From the NCBI GenBank assembly GCA_019637635.1, contig JAHBVI010000002.1, forward strand, positions 62,001 through 126,000: 64,000 bases of DNA, given 5' to 3'. How positions within the stretch are numbered: the first letter of the stretch is position 1; each line of letters starts with the position of its first letter. Source of the stretch: Anaerolineae bacterium (GTDB lineage: Bacteria > Chloroflexota > Anaerolineae > Promineifilales > Promineifilaceae). This document shows, one piece after another, positions 16,666 to 24,485 of the stretch. The notes beneath the pieces were generated by a model that did not search any database, was not told where the DNA came from, and saw only the letters and a program-made list of their open reading frames with translations. Position numbers and translations under genes: made by a program.

Positions 16666-18561
16666 CCAGACAAGCGTCGGAATCACCCGCGCCGCCTGCT
16701 CCGGTGTGGCCGCGCCGGACAACACGGCCGTGACCTGTTCCTCTGTGAAATAACGCTGCTCCGCCAGCTTAATCGGGCGGGCAAAGGGGAAAGCGATGCG
16801 CATGGGGTTGCCCAATTCGCGCGGCAAAATTTGCCAGTAACCACTGCTTTCGGCCACCGACGGCCGTGCCGGAATCAGGCGGAATTGGGCGCGCGGCGGC
16901 TGGAAGCTGAGGAAACGCAGCCACATCCATACCGCGCGCGGGTTTTCCGCCTGCTGTGTGATGAAATGGCCAGAAACGTGCAGCGGCGTCATGCCATCGA
17001 ACTGGTTAGAGCCGGGGAAAAGGGTGACGCCAATAGGGGCCAGCAGCCGTTGAAACTCATAACGACGCGGTGAATCCACCCAGATGACGGCCCGGCGGCG
17101 CGCCGACTGCCAGTTGAGCAGGATATTTTCCCGCTCGCGGTCGGGAATCTCCGTCAGGTTGGGCATTTGCCCGCGCTGCCCGGCCATGTTTTGGTACCAG
17201 GTGAGGGCGGCACTAACGGCCGTGTCCGTCAACGGCCGTTCACAGCGAACAGCCGCCGGTTCGTGGCAGTCGTTTTCCCAGTTGTAAGCGTAGGAAAAGA
17301 GGACATCGCTGCCAGGGTCCAGGAAGCCCCAGGAGGGCTGGTCGGCAGCAAAGGGTTTAGAGGTGATGATCATATCCCGGTGCATTTCGTCCCACGTCCA
17401 GCGGGGCGATGGTTCCGGGTATTGCGCCCGCCGGTAAGCGGCCTTATCGTAAAACAGCACCGGCATTTCGGCGGCATAGGGCAAAAACCAGGTACGGCCG
17501 TGCCACTCCCCACCCTGCCAGATTTGCTCATAAAAATCGGCGGGGGCAAAGTCCGGGTCACTGTGGGCATAATCGGTCAGGTCTACGATCTGACCGGACG
17601 CCAGCAGCACCTCCGTCAGCGGAAAAGCCGCGCCATCAAAAGCCAGCAATTCGGTCGGCGAGGGATCGGAGAGGGGCACAATCTCCACCCGGATGTAAGG
17701 ATAACGCAGCATGAAAAAAGCCGCCGCCGTTTCGTAATCGGCAATCTGGGCAATGTCTGGGGGCACGGCAAAGCGGATGGTGGTGGGCGTGATGTGGCGC
17801 TGCAAGCGGCGGCGCAATTCGTCCCAGAAGCGGTTGGCGGGCTGCCCGGCGGCGTCCAACGCCAGCAGACGGGGCGAGGGGATGTGCAGGCGGTCGGGCA
17901 CGGCCGTGTCTGACCAGTCCGGCGTCAGGGCCAGCGTCAGCGGGCGCGGGTCGGCCACACAACCGGCGGCGCACGTCTCCGCGATGACGGCGGCCACAAA
18001 ATCGGCAATCTCCTCCGCCCAGGGTGCATCCACCTCCATGTACTCTAGCTGCCCCCAACCTGTGTCCAGGCGGAAATTACGCCCCCAGTAAGTGGGGTCG
18101 GTGGCGGTGTGCAGCAGACGGCCGTTCACCTGCCTGAAAAAAGCGATTTGCTGGTAGCTTTCATCTGCATCGCCGGTTGCCCAGGTAATGTTGGCCCACA
18201 GCATTTCCCCCACCGGCATCACCTTTGTCACCTGCCGGTCGGCGCGGGCGCGGGCCACGTTATCGGGGTGCAGTTGGGCGGCAAACCAGGCGAGGTCGGT
18301 CGCTTGCAGGGAGAAGAAGAGGTCGCCATCGCCGTTTTGTACGGCCGTTTGCTCCAGATCCAGCGCCGCCTGCACCTGCTGGCGCAATTGCTCCTGGGCG
18401 CGGCGCAATTGCCAGCGCGCCGCCGCCCAACCACCCACCAGCAGCGCCAGGATCAAGACGGTCAGCAGCCAGAAATAGGGATTACGGCCGTGACGCCGCC
18501 CACCATCACCCCACGGGGCCGGGTCATCATCTTCATCTACCTGCCAGTCAAAATCATTCAT
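16642..18561 (-). CDS. Membrane-anchored extracellular solute-binding-like protein
   Basis: 639 residues from the ATG at 18561. After a short acidic cytoplasmic tail, one transmembrane helix lies at about 29-50 (FWLLTVLILALLVGGWAAA). Residues 55-180 resemble a lipoprotein-type accessory domain. From about 270 to the end it looks like an ABC family-1 sugar-binding protein (VDLTDYAHSDPDF, WFLPYAAEMPVLFYDKAAYRRA, WTWDEMHRD, then PLHVSGHFITQQAENP). No permease or ATPase is adjacent, so it may be a sensor or scavenger. The terminal SGGQ comes from the 16563-16665 repeat array. Confidence 0.75.
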   Translation of the reverse strand: MNDFDWQVDEDDDPAPWGDGGRRHGRNPYFWLLTVLILALLVGGWAAARWQLRRAQEQLRQQVQAALDLEQTAVQNGDGDLFFSLQATDLAWFAAQLHPDNVARARADRQVTKVMPVGEMLWANITWATGDADESYQQIAFFRQVNGRLLHTATDPTYWGRNFRLDTGWGQLEYMEVDAPWAEEIADFVAAVIAETCAAGCVADPRPLTLALTPDWSDTAVPDRLHIPSPRLLALDAAGQPANRFWDELRRRLQRHITPTTIRFAVPPDIAQIADYETAAAFFMLRYPYIRVEIVPLSDPSPTELLAFDGAAFPLTEVLLASGQIVDLTDYAHSDPDFAPADFYEQIWQGGEWHGRTWFLPYAAEMPVLFYDKAAYRRAQYPEPSPRWTWDEMHRDMIITSKPFAADQPSWGFLDPGSDVLFSYAYNWENDCHEPAAVRCERPLTDTAVSAALTWYQNMAGQRGQMPNLTEIPDRERENILLNWQSARRRAVIWVDSPRRYEFQRLLAPIGVTLFPGSNQFDGMTPLHVSGHFITQQAENPRAVWMWLRFLSFQPPRAQFRLIPARPSVAESSGYWQILPRELGNPMRIAFPFARPIKLAEQRYFTEEQVTAVLSGAATPEQAARVIPTLVWFEVSGGQ

Positions 18562-18589
18562 TGCTGGTTGTTGGTGGCTGGTGATCACC

Positions 18590-18637
18590 CATCACTCGTC
18601 ACTCGTCACTCGTCACCCGTCACCTGCCATCCACCAC
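18590..18637. repeat. GTCACTC heptamer tandem repeat
   Basis: About six copies of a 7-nt unit (CGTCACT/CGTCACC) lie between divergent genes at 16642 and 18691. It is similar to the repeat near 31.8 kb. Confidence 0.75.
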
Positions 18638-18646
18638 CCGGTTGGG

Positions 18647-18652
18647 TATAAT
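18647..18652 (+). promoter_or_regulatory. -10 box TATAAT before the acidic-protein gene
   Basis: TATAAT at 18647-18652 lies 39 nt before the ATG at 18691. No good -35 is seen, because the heptamer array occupies that position. Confidence 0.45.
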
Positions 18653-18690
18653 CCGTTTCATTAAACCACAAGATCGAGGAATGTAAACCC

Positions 18691-19731
18691 ATGGCTGGTA
18701 AGAAGAAAAAATTGTCGCGGCGGGAGCAAAAGCGACAAAAGCAGCAGCAGAAAGAGCGGATGCGCCGCCGCACCGGCTGGCAAGAGCCAGAGGCGCCGGA
18801 GATGAACTGGCAGTTGCTGGAGGATTTACGGCCGTTTCTCGGCCGGCGCGACCTGGAAAAAGGGTTACTGGCGTTGGCAGAACTGGCAGAAGACAGTGGT
18901 GAATTGGTAGATGAACCAGAATTTGAGTCCTTGTTTTTTCCGCCAATGGAAACGCTGATGCTTTTTGCCGAAACATTGGACGAAAACGACCTTACTGCTG
19001 AAGAATTCGCTGCGCTACCGGAAGAGTTGCAGATAGAAACGTTCTTTCAAATGATGACGCAAATTATGCCCCAATTGCTCACCGACGAATTCCGGGAAAC
19101 CCTGTTAACACGCACGGAAACAGCCCGCACCCGTTTTCGAGACGAGGGCAACGAAGAGAAATTGTTGCAAACCAGTGCCGTACAGTTCGTCCTGGAAATG
19201 CAAGGGGACGAAGAGGATGAGATGTATCCTGGCCTGCTTTACATGATTGCCAGCAAAACGATTGACGTTGGCTCCGTTCTCATCGAGCCAGAAGACGGTG
19301 AGGAATTGAGCGAAGCGGAATTAGAGGAACATATTCGCTCTATTCCCGGTTTTCGTGCATATCTCGATGATAGGCTGCGGCAAGCCTGGCGGGAATTTAT
19401 CGGTCAACTGATGAATGGCGAGATACAGTTGCAACTATTTACAGATGCAGAAATTGAAGAAGCCAGTATCCTGGTGGAAGAGGATGATGGAGCGGAGACA
19501 GATACTTTGGGCGATTACCTCACCCAGATTATGACAGCGCCGCGCCGCGTGGAAGTGTCGGATCGCCTGGAGGCATTGTTAGACGATTTGTCGGAGCAAC
19601 TGGAAGAGGGTATGCCGTTCATACAGCAAGTGCAGGACAATTTACCAGACCTGCAACCAAACACTCCTTCGTGGGCGTTCCTATTGGCGGCGCTGATCGG
19701 TGAAATGCGCATCCATGATTCAGATGAATAG
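18691..19731 (+). CDS. Unknown acidic protein with basic N-terminus
   Basis: 346 residues, no recognised family. Residues 1-27 are strongly basic (KKKKLSRREQKRQKQQQKERMRRR), likely nucleic-acid or ribosome contacting; the rest is acidic and predicted helical. It has no signal peptide or membrane segment. GAGGAATG precedes the ATG. Its end overlaps the cytochrome c gene start by 8 nt, so it heads that operon. Confidence 0.75.
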   Translation: MAGKKKKLSRREQKRQKQQQKERMRRRTGWQEPEAPEMNWQLLEDLRPFLGRRDLEKGLLALAELAEDSGELVDEPEFESLFFPPMETLMLFAETLDENDLTAEEFAALPEELQIETFFQMMTQIMPQLLTDEFRETLLTRTETARTRFRDEGNEEKLLQTSAVQFVLEMQGDEEDEMYPGLLYMIASKTIDVGSVLIEPEDGEELSEAELEEHIRSIPGFRAYLDDRLRQAWREFIGQLMNGEIQLQLFTDAEIEEASILVEEDDGAETDTLGDYLTQIMTAPRRVEVSDRLEALLDDLSEQLEEGMPFIQQVQDNLPDLQPNTPSWAFLLAALIGEMRIHDSDE

Positions 19732-20464
19732 AGTCCTGGCCTGGCGGCATACGGCCGTACTCCTGCTCCTGCTCTTCACCTTTATGCACCTGCCCTGGTC
19801 GTTGGCGGCCCATTCGCCGGCGGCGCAAGCAGACGCTACCCCCACCCCTGACCGATTGGCGGCCCCGCCTACCGTAGCCGCGCCGACGATGGCCGACGAT
19901 GGCGCGCAGCTTTACTGGCTGCACTGCCAGCCCTGCCACGGCGACCGGGGCCAGGGCCTCACCGATGCGCCGGATGATGACTGGCGGGCACAGTACCCGC
20001 CGGAGGAGCAATTTTGCTGGAATTCAGGCTGCCATGGTGAACGGCCGTATGAAAATGGCTTTATCGTCCCGCGTACTGTGCCCGCCCTCATTGGCGAAGG
20101 CAGCCTGGCAAACTACCCCACCATGCACGAGGTCTACGTGTTTATGCGGGCGGCCATGCCCCGGCAGGTCCCCGGCAGCCTGACAGACGCCGAATATCTG
20201 GCCATCACTGCCTTTCTGGCGCGGGCGCATGACCTCTCTGACGGCGTGGCGTTGGCCGAGGCCGATTTATCAACAATCATTCTCAACCCGGCGTATATGG
20301 AAGTGACGGCGGACAATGCGGGGGGTACGGCCGTGCCCTCTACCCCTGTTGCGCCGTCCCCAGAACCGGCGGCTGTGCCCGCGCGAACGGAATGGTTGGC
20401 CGTGGGGTTGGTGATTTTATTGCTATTTTTAGGAGGCGCATTATGGCTTCGACACGGCCGTTAG
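19724..20464 (+). CDS. Membrane-anchored c-type cytochrome
   Basis: 246 residues from the ATG at 19724 (an ATG at 19700 is also in frame). A signal peptide/anchor covers about 6-30. The heme motif CQPCH is in LHCQPCHGDRGQGL, and the distal Met is probably in MRAAMPRQVPG. A second cysteine pair CWNSGCH has CX4CH spacing, a non-canonical heme motif; whether it binds heme is uncertain. A Pro/Ala-rich linker leads to a C-terminal membrane helix. It would carry electrons outside the membrane. It overlaps the next gene by 22 nt and the previous one by 8 nt. Confidence 0.85.
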   Translation: MNRVLAWRHTAVLLLLLFTFMHLPWSLAAHSPAAQADATPTPDRLAAPPTVAAPTMADDGAQLYWLHCQPCHGDRGQGLTDAPDDDWRAQYPPEEQFCWNSGCHGERPYENGFIVPRTVPALIGEGSLANYPTMHEVYVFMRAAMPRQVPGSLTDAEYLAITAFLARAHDLSDGVALAEADLSTIILNPAYMEVTADNAGGTAVPSTPVAPSPEPAAVPARTEWLAVGLVILLLFLGGALWLRHGR

Positions 20465-21621
20465 ACAAACCCTCCCTCCTGGACACACCGGAGACGTACC
20501 AACTGCCCGGTTACGGCCGTCTGGCGTTTCTGAATGGCCTCTTTATCGGGCTGGCGGTGGCGGCGGGCTATTGGGGGCCAAAGCTGCGCCAACTGGCCGA
20601 CCTGCCCGCTCGCTATGTGTACAGCGGCGTAGTGATTGCCGCGCTGCTGACCGTCCTGCTGTGTACGCTGGTGGGCTGGCTGACGGCCCGGTTGAACAAG
20701 GGGGTGGTGACGGTGCTGGCCTGGTTGGGCACGGCCGTGAGCATTACCCTCCTCTTTGGTTATCTGCCGGCGCTCACCTTCAACCGGCTGGTGTGGCTCA
20801 ACGAAACCGCTTTCCGCGGCCTGCCCGTTTACCCCGTGCCAGACCGCGCCGCCTGGTGGGCTTTCCCCATCGCCGGGATGCTGCTCATCTTTGTCCTTTT
20901 TATCCTGGCGCTGCTGCAAGAAATACGGCTGGCGTGGGTTTATAATCAGCTTGGCCCCCGGCGGCGGCTGAGCGGGCGGGCGCTGTTGGCGCTGCTGCTG
21001 CCGGCGCTGTTGGCCGGTGTGGGCGCGTATGCCATGCCCGACCACATGGGCAATCCGCCGCGCCAGGCCATGGGCTTTGTCTACCGGGGCATTGAAACGG
21101 TGCGCGATTATGACGGGGATTTGTTTGCGCTTTCGCAGCAGGCAGGTTTCAATTACAACGCCCTCAACGGGGTGCGCCACCAGCTTGCCGGGCCATACAC
21201 GCTGCTGGTGGGTGAAGTGGCGCCGGATGGTACAATTATCACCGTCGTGGCCCTGTTTGACAGCGGCGTCTGGCTGCAATGCCAGGTCTACGCCGGTGAG
21301 GGGCAGGCCATTTACCTGAGTTTTTGTACGGATGCGTCACGGCCGTATACCGATGGCTTCAACACCCTGCTCACCGGTACGCCGCTGCCGGATGATTGCC
21401 CGGCGCGCTGCATGCCCCAGATTAACGAACGGTGGCAGGCCTGGCTGCAAGCCCGCGCTCCCCGCTTTGGCGACGAACGGCCCGTCTTTACCCACCTGGG
21501 CCAACAGGGCAGTTACGTATGGATGCGCGCGGCGGCAGCCAATGGTGATTACGCCATAGAGTGCCTCTTTAGCGGGCTGCGGCAGGTGCAATTGCAGGAA
21601 TGTGTGGAAACCCCAAAATAG
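20443..21621 (+). CDS. Polytopic membrane protein of unknown function
   Basis: 392 residues from the ATG at 20443, with AGGAGGCGCATT before it. Five to six transmembrane helices lie in the first 200 residues, then a C-terminal, probably extracytoplasmic domain of about 180 residues with several Cys (LQCQVY, CTDAS, CPARCMPQ, AIECLFSG, QLQECVE). I do not recognise a family. Co-transcribed with the cytochrome c and the permeases. Confidence 0.8.
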   Translation: MASTRPLDKPSLLDTPETYQLPGYGRLAFLNGLFIGLAVAAGYWGPKLRQLADLPARYVYSGVVIAALLTVLLCTLVGWLTARLNKGVVTVLAWLGTAVSITLLFGYLPALTFNRLVWLNETAFRGLPVYPVPDRAAWWAFPIAGMLLIFVLFILALLQEIRLAWVYNQLGPRRRLSGRALLALLLPALLAGVGAYAMPDHMGNPPRQAMGFVYRGIETVRDYDGDLFALSQQAGFNYNALNGVRHQLAGPYTLLVGEVAPDGTIITVVALFDSGVWLQCQVYAGEGQAIYLSFCTDASRPYTDGFNTLLTGTPLPDDCPARCMPQINERWQAWLQARAPRFGDERPVFTHLGQQGSYVWMRAAAANGDYAIECLFSGLRQVQLQECVETPK

Positions 21622-21623
21622 AA

Positions 21624-21657
21624 GTTTGTCGCCGGCCCTGAAGTGCCGGCGACAAAC
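21624..21657. repeat. Perfect 13-bp hairpin before the permease gene
   Basis: GTTTGTCGCCGGC (21624-21636) and GCCGGCGACAAAC (21645-21657) with an 8-nt loop, 12 nt before the permease ATG. There is no T-run. It may regulate or process the operon message. Confidence 0.75.
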
Positions 21658-21669
21658 CAGGAACATAAC

Positions 21670-22767
21670 ATGCACTCGTTTTGGATTTACGTCTTGCGCC
21701 GGTTACTGGTGATTCCGGTGACATTGTTTATTATGACGGCCGTGCTGTATGCGCTGATGATGATAGCCCCACCTAAGGAGCGAGCCACCCTTTACCTGCC
21801 ACCCAATCAGCCACGAGTTATGACCGAACGACGCTATGAGAATGTGATCAATCATATTATTGCCGAACATGGGCTGGATGATCCCTATCCGGTGCAGTAC
21901 GGCCGTTGGGCCATCAACCTGCTGCGCGGCGACTGGGGCTACAGCCCCACCTACGGCGCGCCCGTGCTGCAACTGCTCAATCTCTATGCCCCGGCCACGC
22001 TGGAACTGGCGCTGTATTCCCTGCTGCTGCTCATTCCGCTGGGGTTGGCGAGTGGCCTCATGGCCGGTTGGCGTCCGAGCGGTTTATGGGACCGGCTTTT
22101 TCGGACTGCCGCTTACGTCGGTGGTTCCATCCCTCCGTTCATTTTAGGGCTGTTTCTGCTCACCGTCTTTTATGCCGGGCTGCGCTGGTTTCCGCCGGGG
22201 CGGCTGACGGCCGTGCAAATCCTCCTGGGCGCCGGTGATTTTCAACGATACACCGGTTTTCTGACCATAGATGGACTGCTGAACGGCCGTACCGACATCA
22301 CCCTGGATGCGTTTCGCCACCTGGTGCTGCCGGTTTTCACCCTGTCCCTAACGTATTGGGCCATGTTAGGGCGTATTACCCGCGCCGCTACCATGGATGA
22401 AACGGGCAAGGAGTACATTCTGGCGGCCCGCGCGCGTGGCCTACGGCCGTACCGCATCGTCTGGCGACACACCTTGCGCAACGTGCTGGCGCCCGGTTAC
22501 ACCGGCATGGCGCTGGCGGCGGCCTCGATTATCACCGGCGCTTTTGTAGTTGAGGTGATATTTAACTTCAAGGGATTGTCCGAATTGATTGTGCGCAGCC
22601 TGTACACCACACCAGACGCGGCGTTGGTGATGGGCTTTGCCGTTTACAGTGTCATGTTGGTTCTGCCCATCATGTTGGCGCTGGACATACTCAAAGGGCT
22701 GGCAGACCCCCGTCTACGCTCTGAAAGTGGCGGCGCAGACGACGCGCCGGGAGAGGTGTCCTCATGA
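21670..22767 (+). CDS. ABC transporter permease, DppB/OppB type
   Basis: 365 residues. The N-terminal VLRRLLVIPVTLFIMTAVLYALM is the typical DppB first helix, followed by a periplasmic loop (TERRYENVINHIIAEHGLDDPYPVQYGRW) and a BPD_transp_1 domain with the EAA-like loop KEYILAARARGLRPYRIVWRH split near residues 250-270. It forms the membrane channel with the DppC-like product of the next gene (ATGA overlap). No substrate-binding protein or ATPases are encoded nearby, so they must come from elsewhere or the pair works in an unusual way. Confidence 0.9.
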   Translation: MHSFWIYVLRRLLVIPVTLFIMTAVLYALMMIAPPKERATLYLPPNQPRVMTERRYENVINHIIAEHGLDDPYPVQYGRWAINLLRGDWGYSPTYGAPVLQLLNLYAPATLELALYSLLLLIPLGLASGLMAGWRPSGLWDRLFRTAAYVGGSIPPFILGLFLLTVFYAGLRWFPPGRLTAVQILLGAGDFQRYTGFLTIDGLLNGRTDITLDAFRHLVLPVFTLSLTYWAMLGRITRAATMDETGKEYILAARARGLRPYRIVWRHTLRNVLAPGYTGMALAAASIITGAFVVEVIFNFKGLSELIVRSLYTTPDAALVMGFAVYSVMLVLPIMLALDILKGLADPRLRSESGGADDAPGEVSS

Positions 22768-23747
22768 TTCAATGGCGTTATTTCTGGCGCCGGCGCTCTA
22801 ACTGGCTGGCGCTGCTGCTGATCTTGCTGTTTGTGACAATGGCCGTGGGCGCTCCCTGGCTGGCCCCGCCCAGTGACCCGGCCAACCCACAGCCATTTAA
22901 GTCGGTAGGCCAGTCAATTCAGCGGACACCCCGCCCACCCTCGTCCGAAAACATGTTGGGCACCATTCCCCAAATTGCCGTCCTGCCCCTTTTTGGTGTG
23001 TCCCCCGGCCAGGACGCCTACTATGAATGGGACATCTATTACACCCTGATTTGGGGCACACGTTCGGCGCTGCGGTTTGGGCTGGTGGTGACGCTGCTCA
23101 CGGCCGTGATCGGCATTACCATTGGCGCCTTCAGCGCCTATTGGGGAGGCCGCGCCGAACGGCTGATGATGAGCATCACCGACGCCTTTCTGGCTTTCCC
23201 TGTCATTGCCGCTTTATGGGTCATCCACCGTACCTTATTTAGCCAGGTGTTTGCCTTTTTCCCCGAACCGGAAACCTGGAGCTGGTGGGAACACCTGCTG
23301 GTAGAGTGGAAAATCAACCCTATTATGCTGACTCTCATCCTCTTTTGCTGGATGCCTTATGCCCGCATGACCAATACCACCGTCGCCCAACTGCGCCAGA
23401 CGGCATTTGTGGAGGCGGCGGTAGCCCTGGGCGCTTCTGGTACGCGCCTGCTGCGCCACCATCTGCTGCCCAACGCCCTTTCCCCGGTCATCGTTTTGAT
23501 GGCGCGGGATGTAGGTGGCATGGTGGTGTTGGCAGCCAGTTTTGTTTTTATTGGTTTTGGCGGGGATATTGCCTGGGCCATTATGCTGGTAGCCGGGCGC
23601 GATTTTGTGGTTGGGCGCAGCGGCAACCCGTTTTTTTACTGGTGGGCATTTGTGCCCATTGCCCTGGCGCTGACGCTGTTTTCCCTGAGTTGGAATTTGC
23701 TAGGTGATGGGCTGAATGAGGCCATGAACCCCCGCCGTTCTCGTTAA
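22764..23747 (+). CDS. ABC transporter permease, DppC/OppC type
   Basis: 327 residues. N-terminal helix (LALLLILLFVTMAVGAPWLAP), a longer than usual loop including a PQIAVLPLFGVSPGQD segment, then a BPD_transp_1 domain with five helices and the EAA-type loop TAFVEAAVALGASGTRLLRHHLLPN. It partners the preceding DppB-like protein via a 4-nt ATGA overlap. Substrate unknown. Confidence 0.9.
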   Translation: MIQWRYFWRRRSNWLALLLILLFVTMAVGAPWLAPPSDPANPQPFKSVGQSIQRTPRPPSSENMLGTIPQIAVLPLFGVSPGQDAYYEWDIYYTLIWGTRSALRFGLVVTLLTAVIGITIGAFSAYWGGRAERLMMSITDAFLAFPVIAALWVIHRTLFSQVFAFFPEPETWSWWEHLLVEWKINPIMLTLILFCWMPYARMTNTTVAQLRQTAFVEAAVALGASGTRLLRHHLLPNALSPVIVLMARDVGGMVVLAASFVFIGFGGDIAWAIMLVAGRDFVVGRSGNPFFYWWAFVPIALALTLFSLSWNLLGDGLNEAMNPRRSR

Positions 23748-23780
23748 GGGCCACACCACCCGGTTTGTAGAAGGAATTAT

Positions 23781-24416
23781 ATGACCCAGCAATTTATCAC
23801 TATCGCCGGCAATATCGGCGCGGGCAAATCTACACTCGTCAGCCTGCTCACGGAACGTAACGGGTGGGAACCGGTTTTTGAAGCGGTGTCTGAAAACCCC
23901 TATCTGGCCGACTTTTACCAGGATATGCCCCGCTGGAGTTTTCAGTCGCAGGTCTTTTTCCTGTCGCGGCGGCTGCGGCAGCACCATGACCTGCTGCAAC
24001 AAAGCAACTCGATTATTCAAGACCGCAGCGTCTATGAAGACGCGGAAATTTTCGCCCGCAATCTGTATCGTCAGGGACACATGAGCGCCCGCGACTGGCA
24101 CTGTTACTATGAGCTATACCAGACGATGGCGACCCTGCTGCGCCCGCCGCACCTGGTTATTTATCTGCGCACGGCCGTGCCCACCCTGCGCCAGCGCATC
24201 ATCCAGCGCGGCCGCGACTATGAACAAAGCATCAGCGACGATTACCTGCACCAGCTAAACGAATTGTACGAAGCCTGGATTGACGGCTTCACCCTCAGCC
24301 CCGTCTTAACCATTGAAACGGACAACCTGGATTACGTGCAATACGCCGATCATCTGGACCAAATCTGGCAAAAAATCCTCCACCGCCTGCAAGGCCGCGA
24401 CGTGTTGACGTTGTAA
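23781..24416 (+). CDS. Deoxynucleoside kinase (dAK/dGK type)
   Basis: 211 residues. P-loop GNIGAGKST at 9-17, catalytic and substrate residues in ENPYLADFYQDMP and FQSQVFFLSRR, the DRSVYEDAEIFARN block, and LRTAVPTLRQRIIQRGRDYE with the lid Arg. It salvages deoxynucleosides using ATP. Bacterial dAK/dGK enzymes of about 210 residues match in length. AAGGA precedes the ATG. It lies 33 nt after the permease gene and before a convergent terminator hairpin. Confidence 0.93.
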   Translation: MTQQFITIAGNIGAGKSTLVSLLTERNGWEPVFEAVSENPYLADFYQDMPRWSFQSQVFFLSRRLRQHHDLLQQSNSIIQDRSVYEDAEIFARNLYRQGHMSARDWHCYYELYQTMATLLRPPHLVIYLRTAVPTLRQRIIQRGRDYEQSISDDYLHQLNELYEAWIDGFTLSPVLTIETDNLDYVQYADHLDQIWQKILHRLQGRDVLTL

Positions 24417-24419
24417 TAT

Positions 24420-24462
24420 GGTAGCGCCCTGATCTGGCTGCCAGCCAGATCAGGGCGCTACC
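24420..24462. terminator. Long perfect hairpin between convergent genes
   Basis: A perfect 20-bp stem (24420-24439 with 24443-24462; GGTAGCGCCCTGATCTGGCT) with a 3-nt GCC loop. The flanks have only short T stretches, so termination would rely on stem strength. Its form matches the other perfect-stem elements at 9.0, 11.0 and 33.2 kb. Confidence 0.75.
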
Positions 24463-24485
24463 TTTACGCTGTCGTTCCCAGCCGC

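Noticed and set aside
17167..17913. 248-residue plus-strand ORF
   Set aside because: Antisense to the solute-binding-like gene and without motifs; an effect of high GC.
20461..21279. 272-residue minus-strand ORF
   Set aside because: Rich in Gln/His low-complexity sequence and antisense to a membrane protein with a good ribosome binding site.
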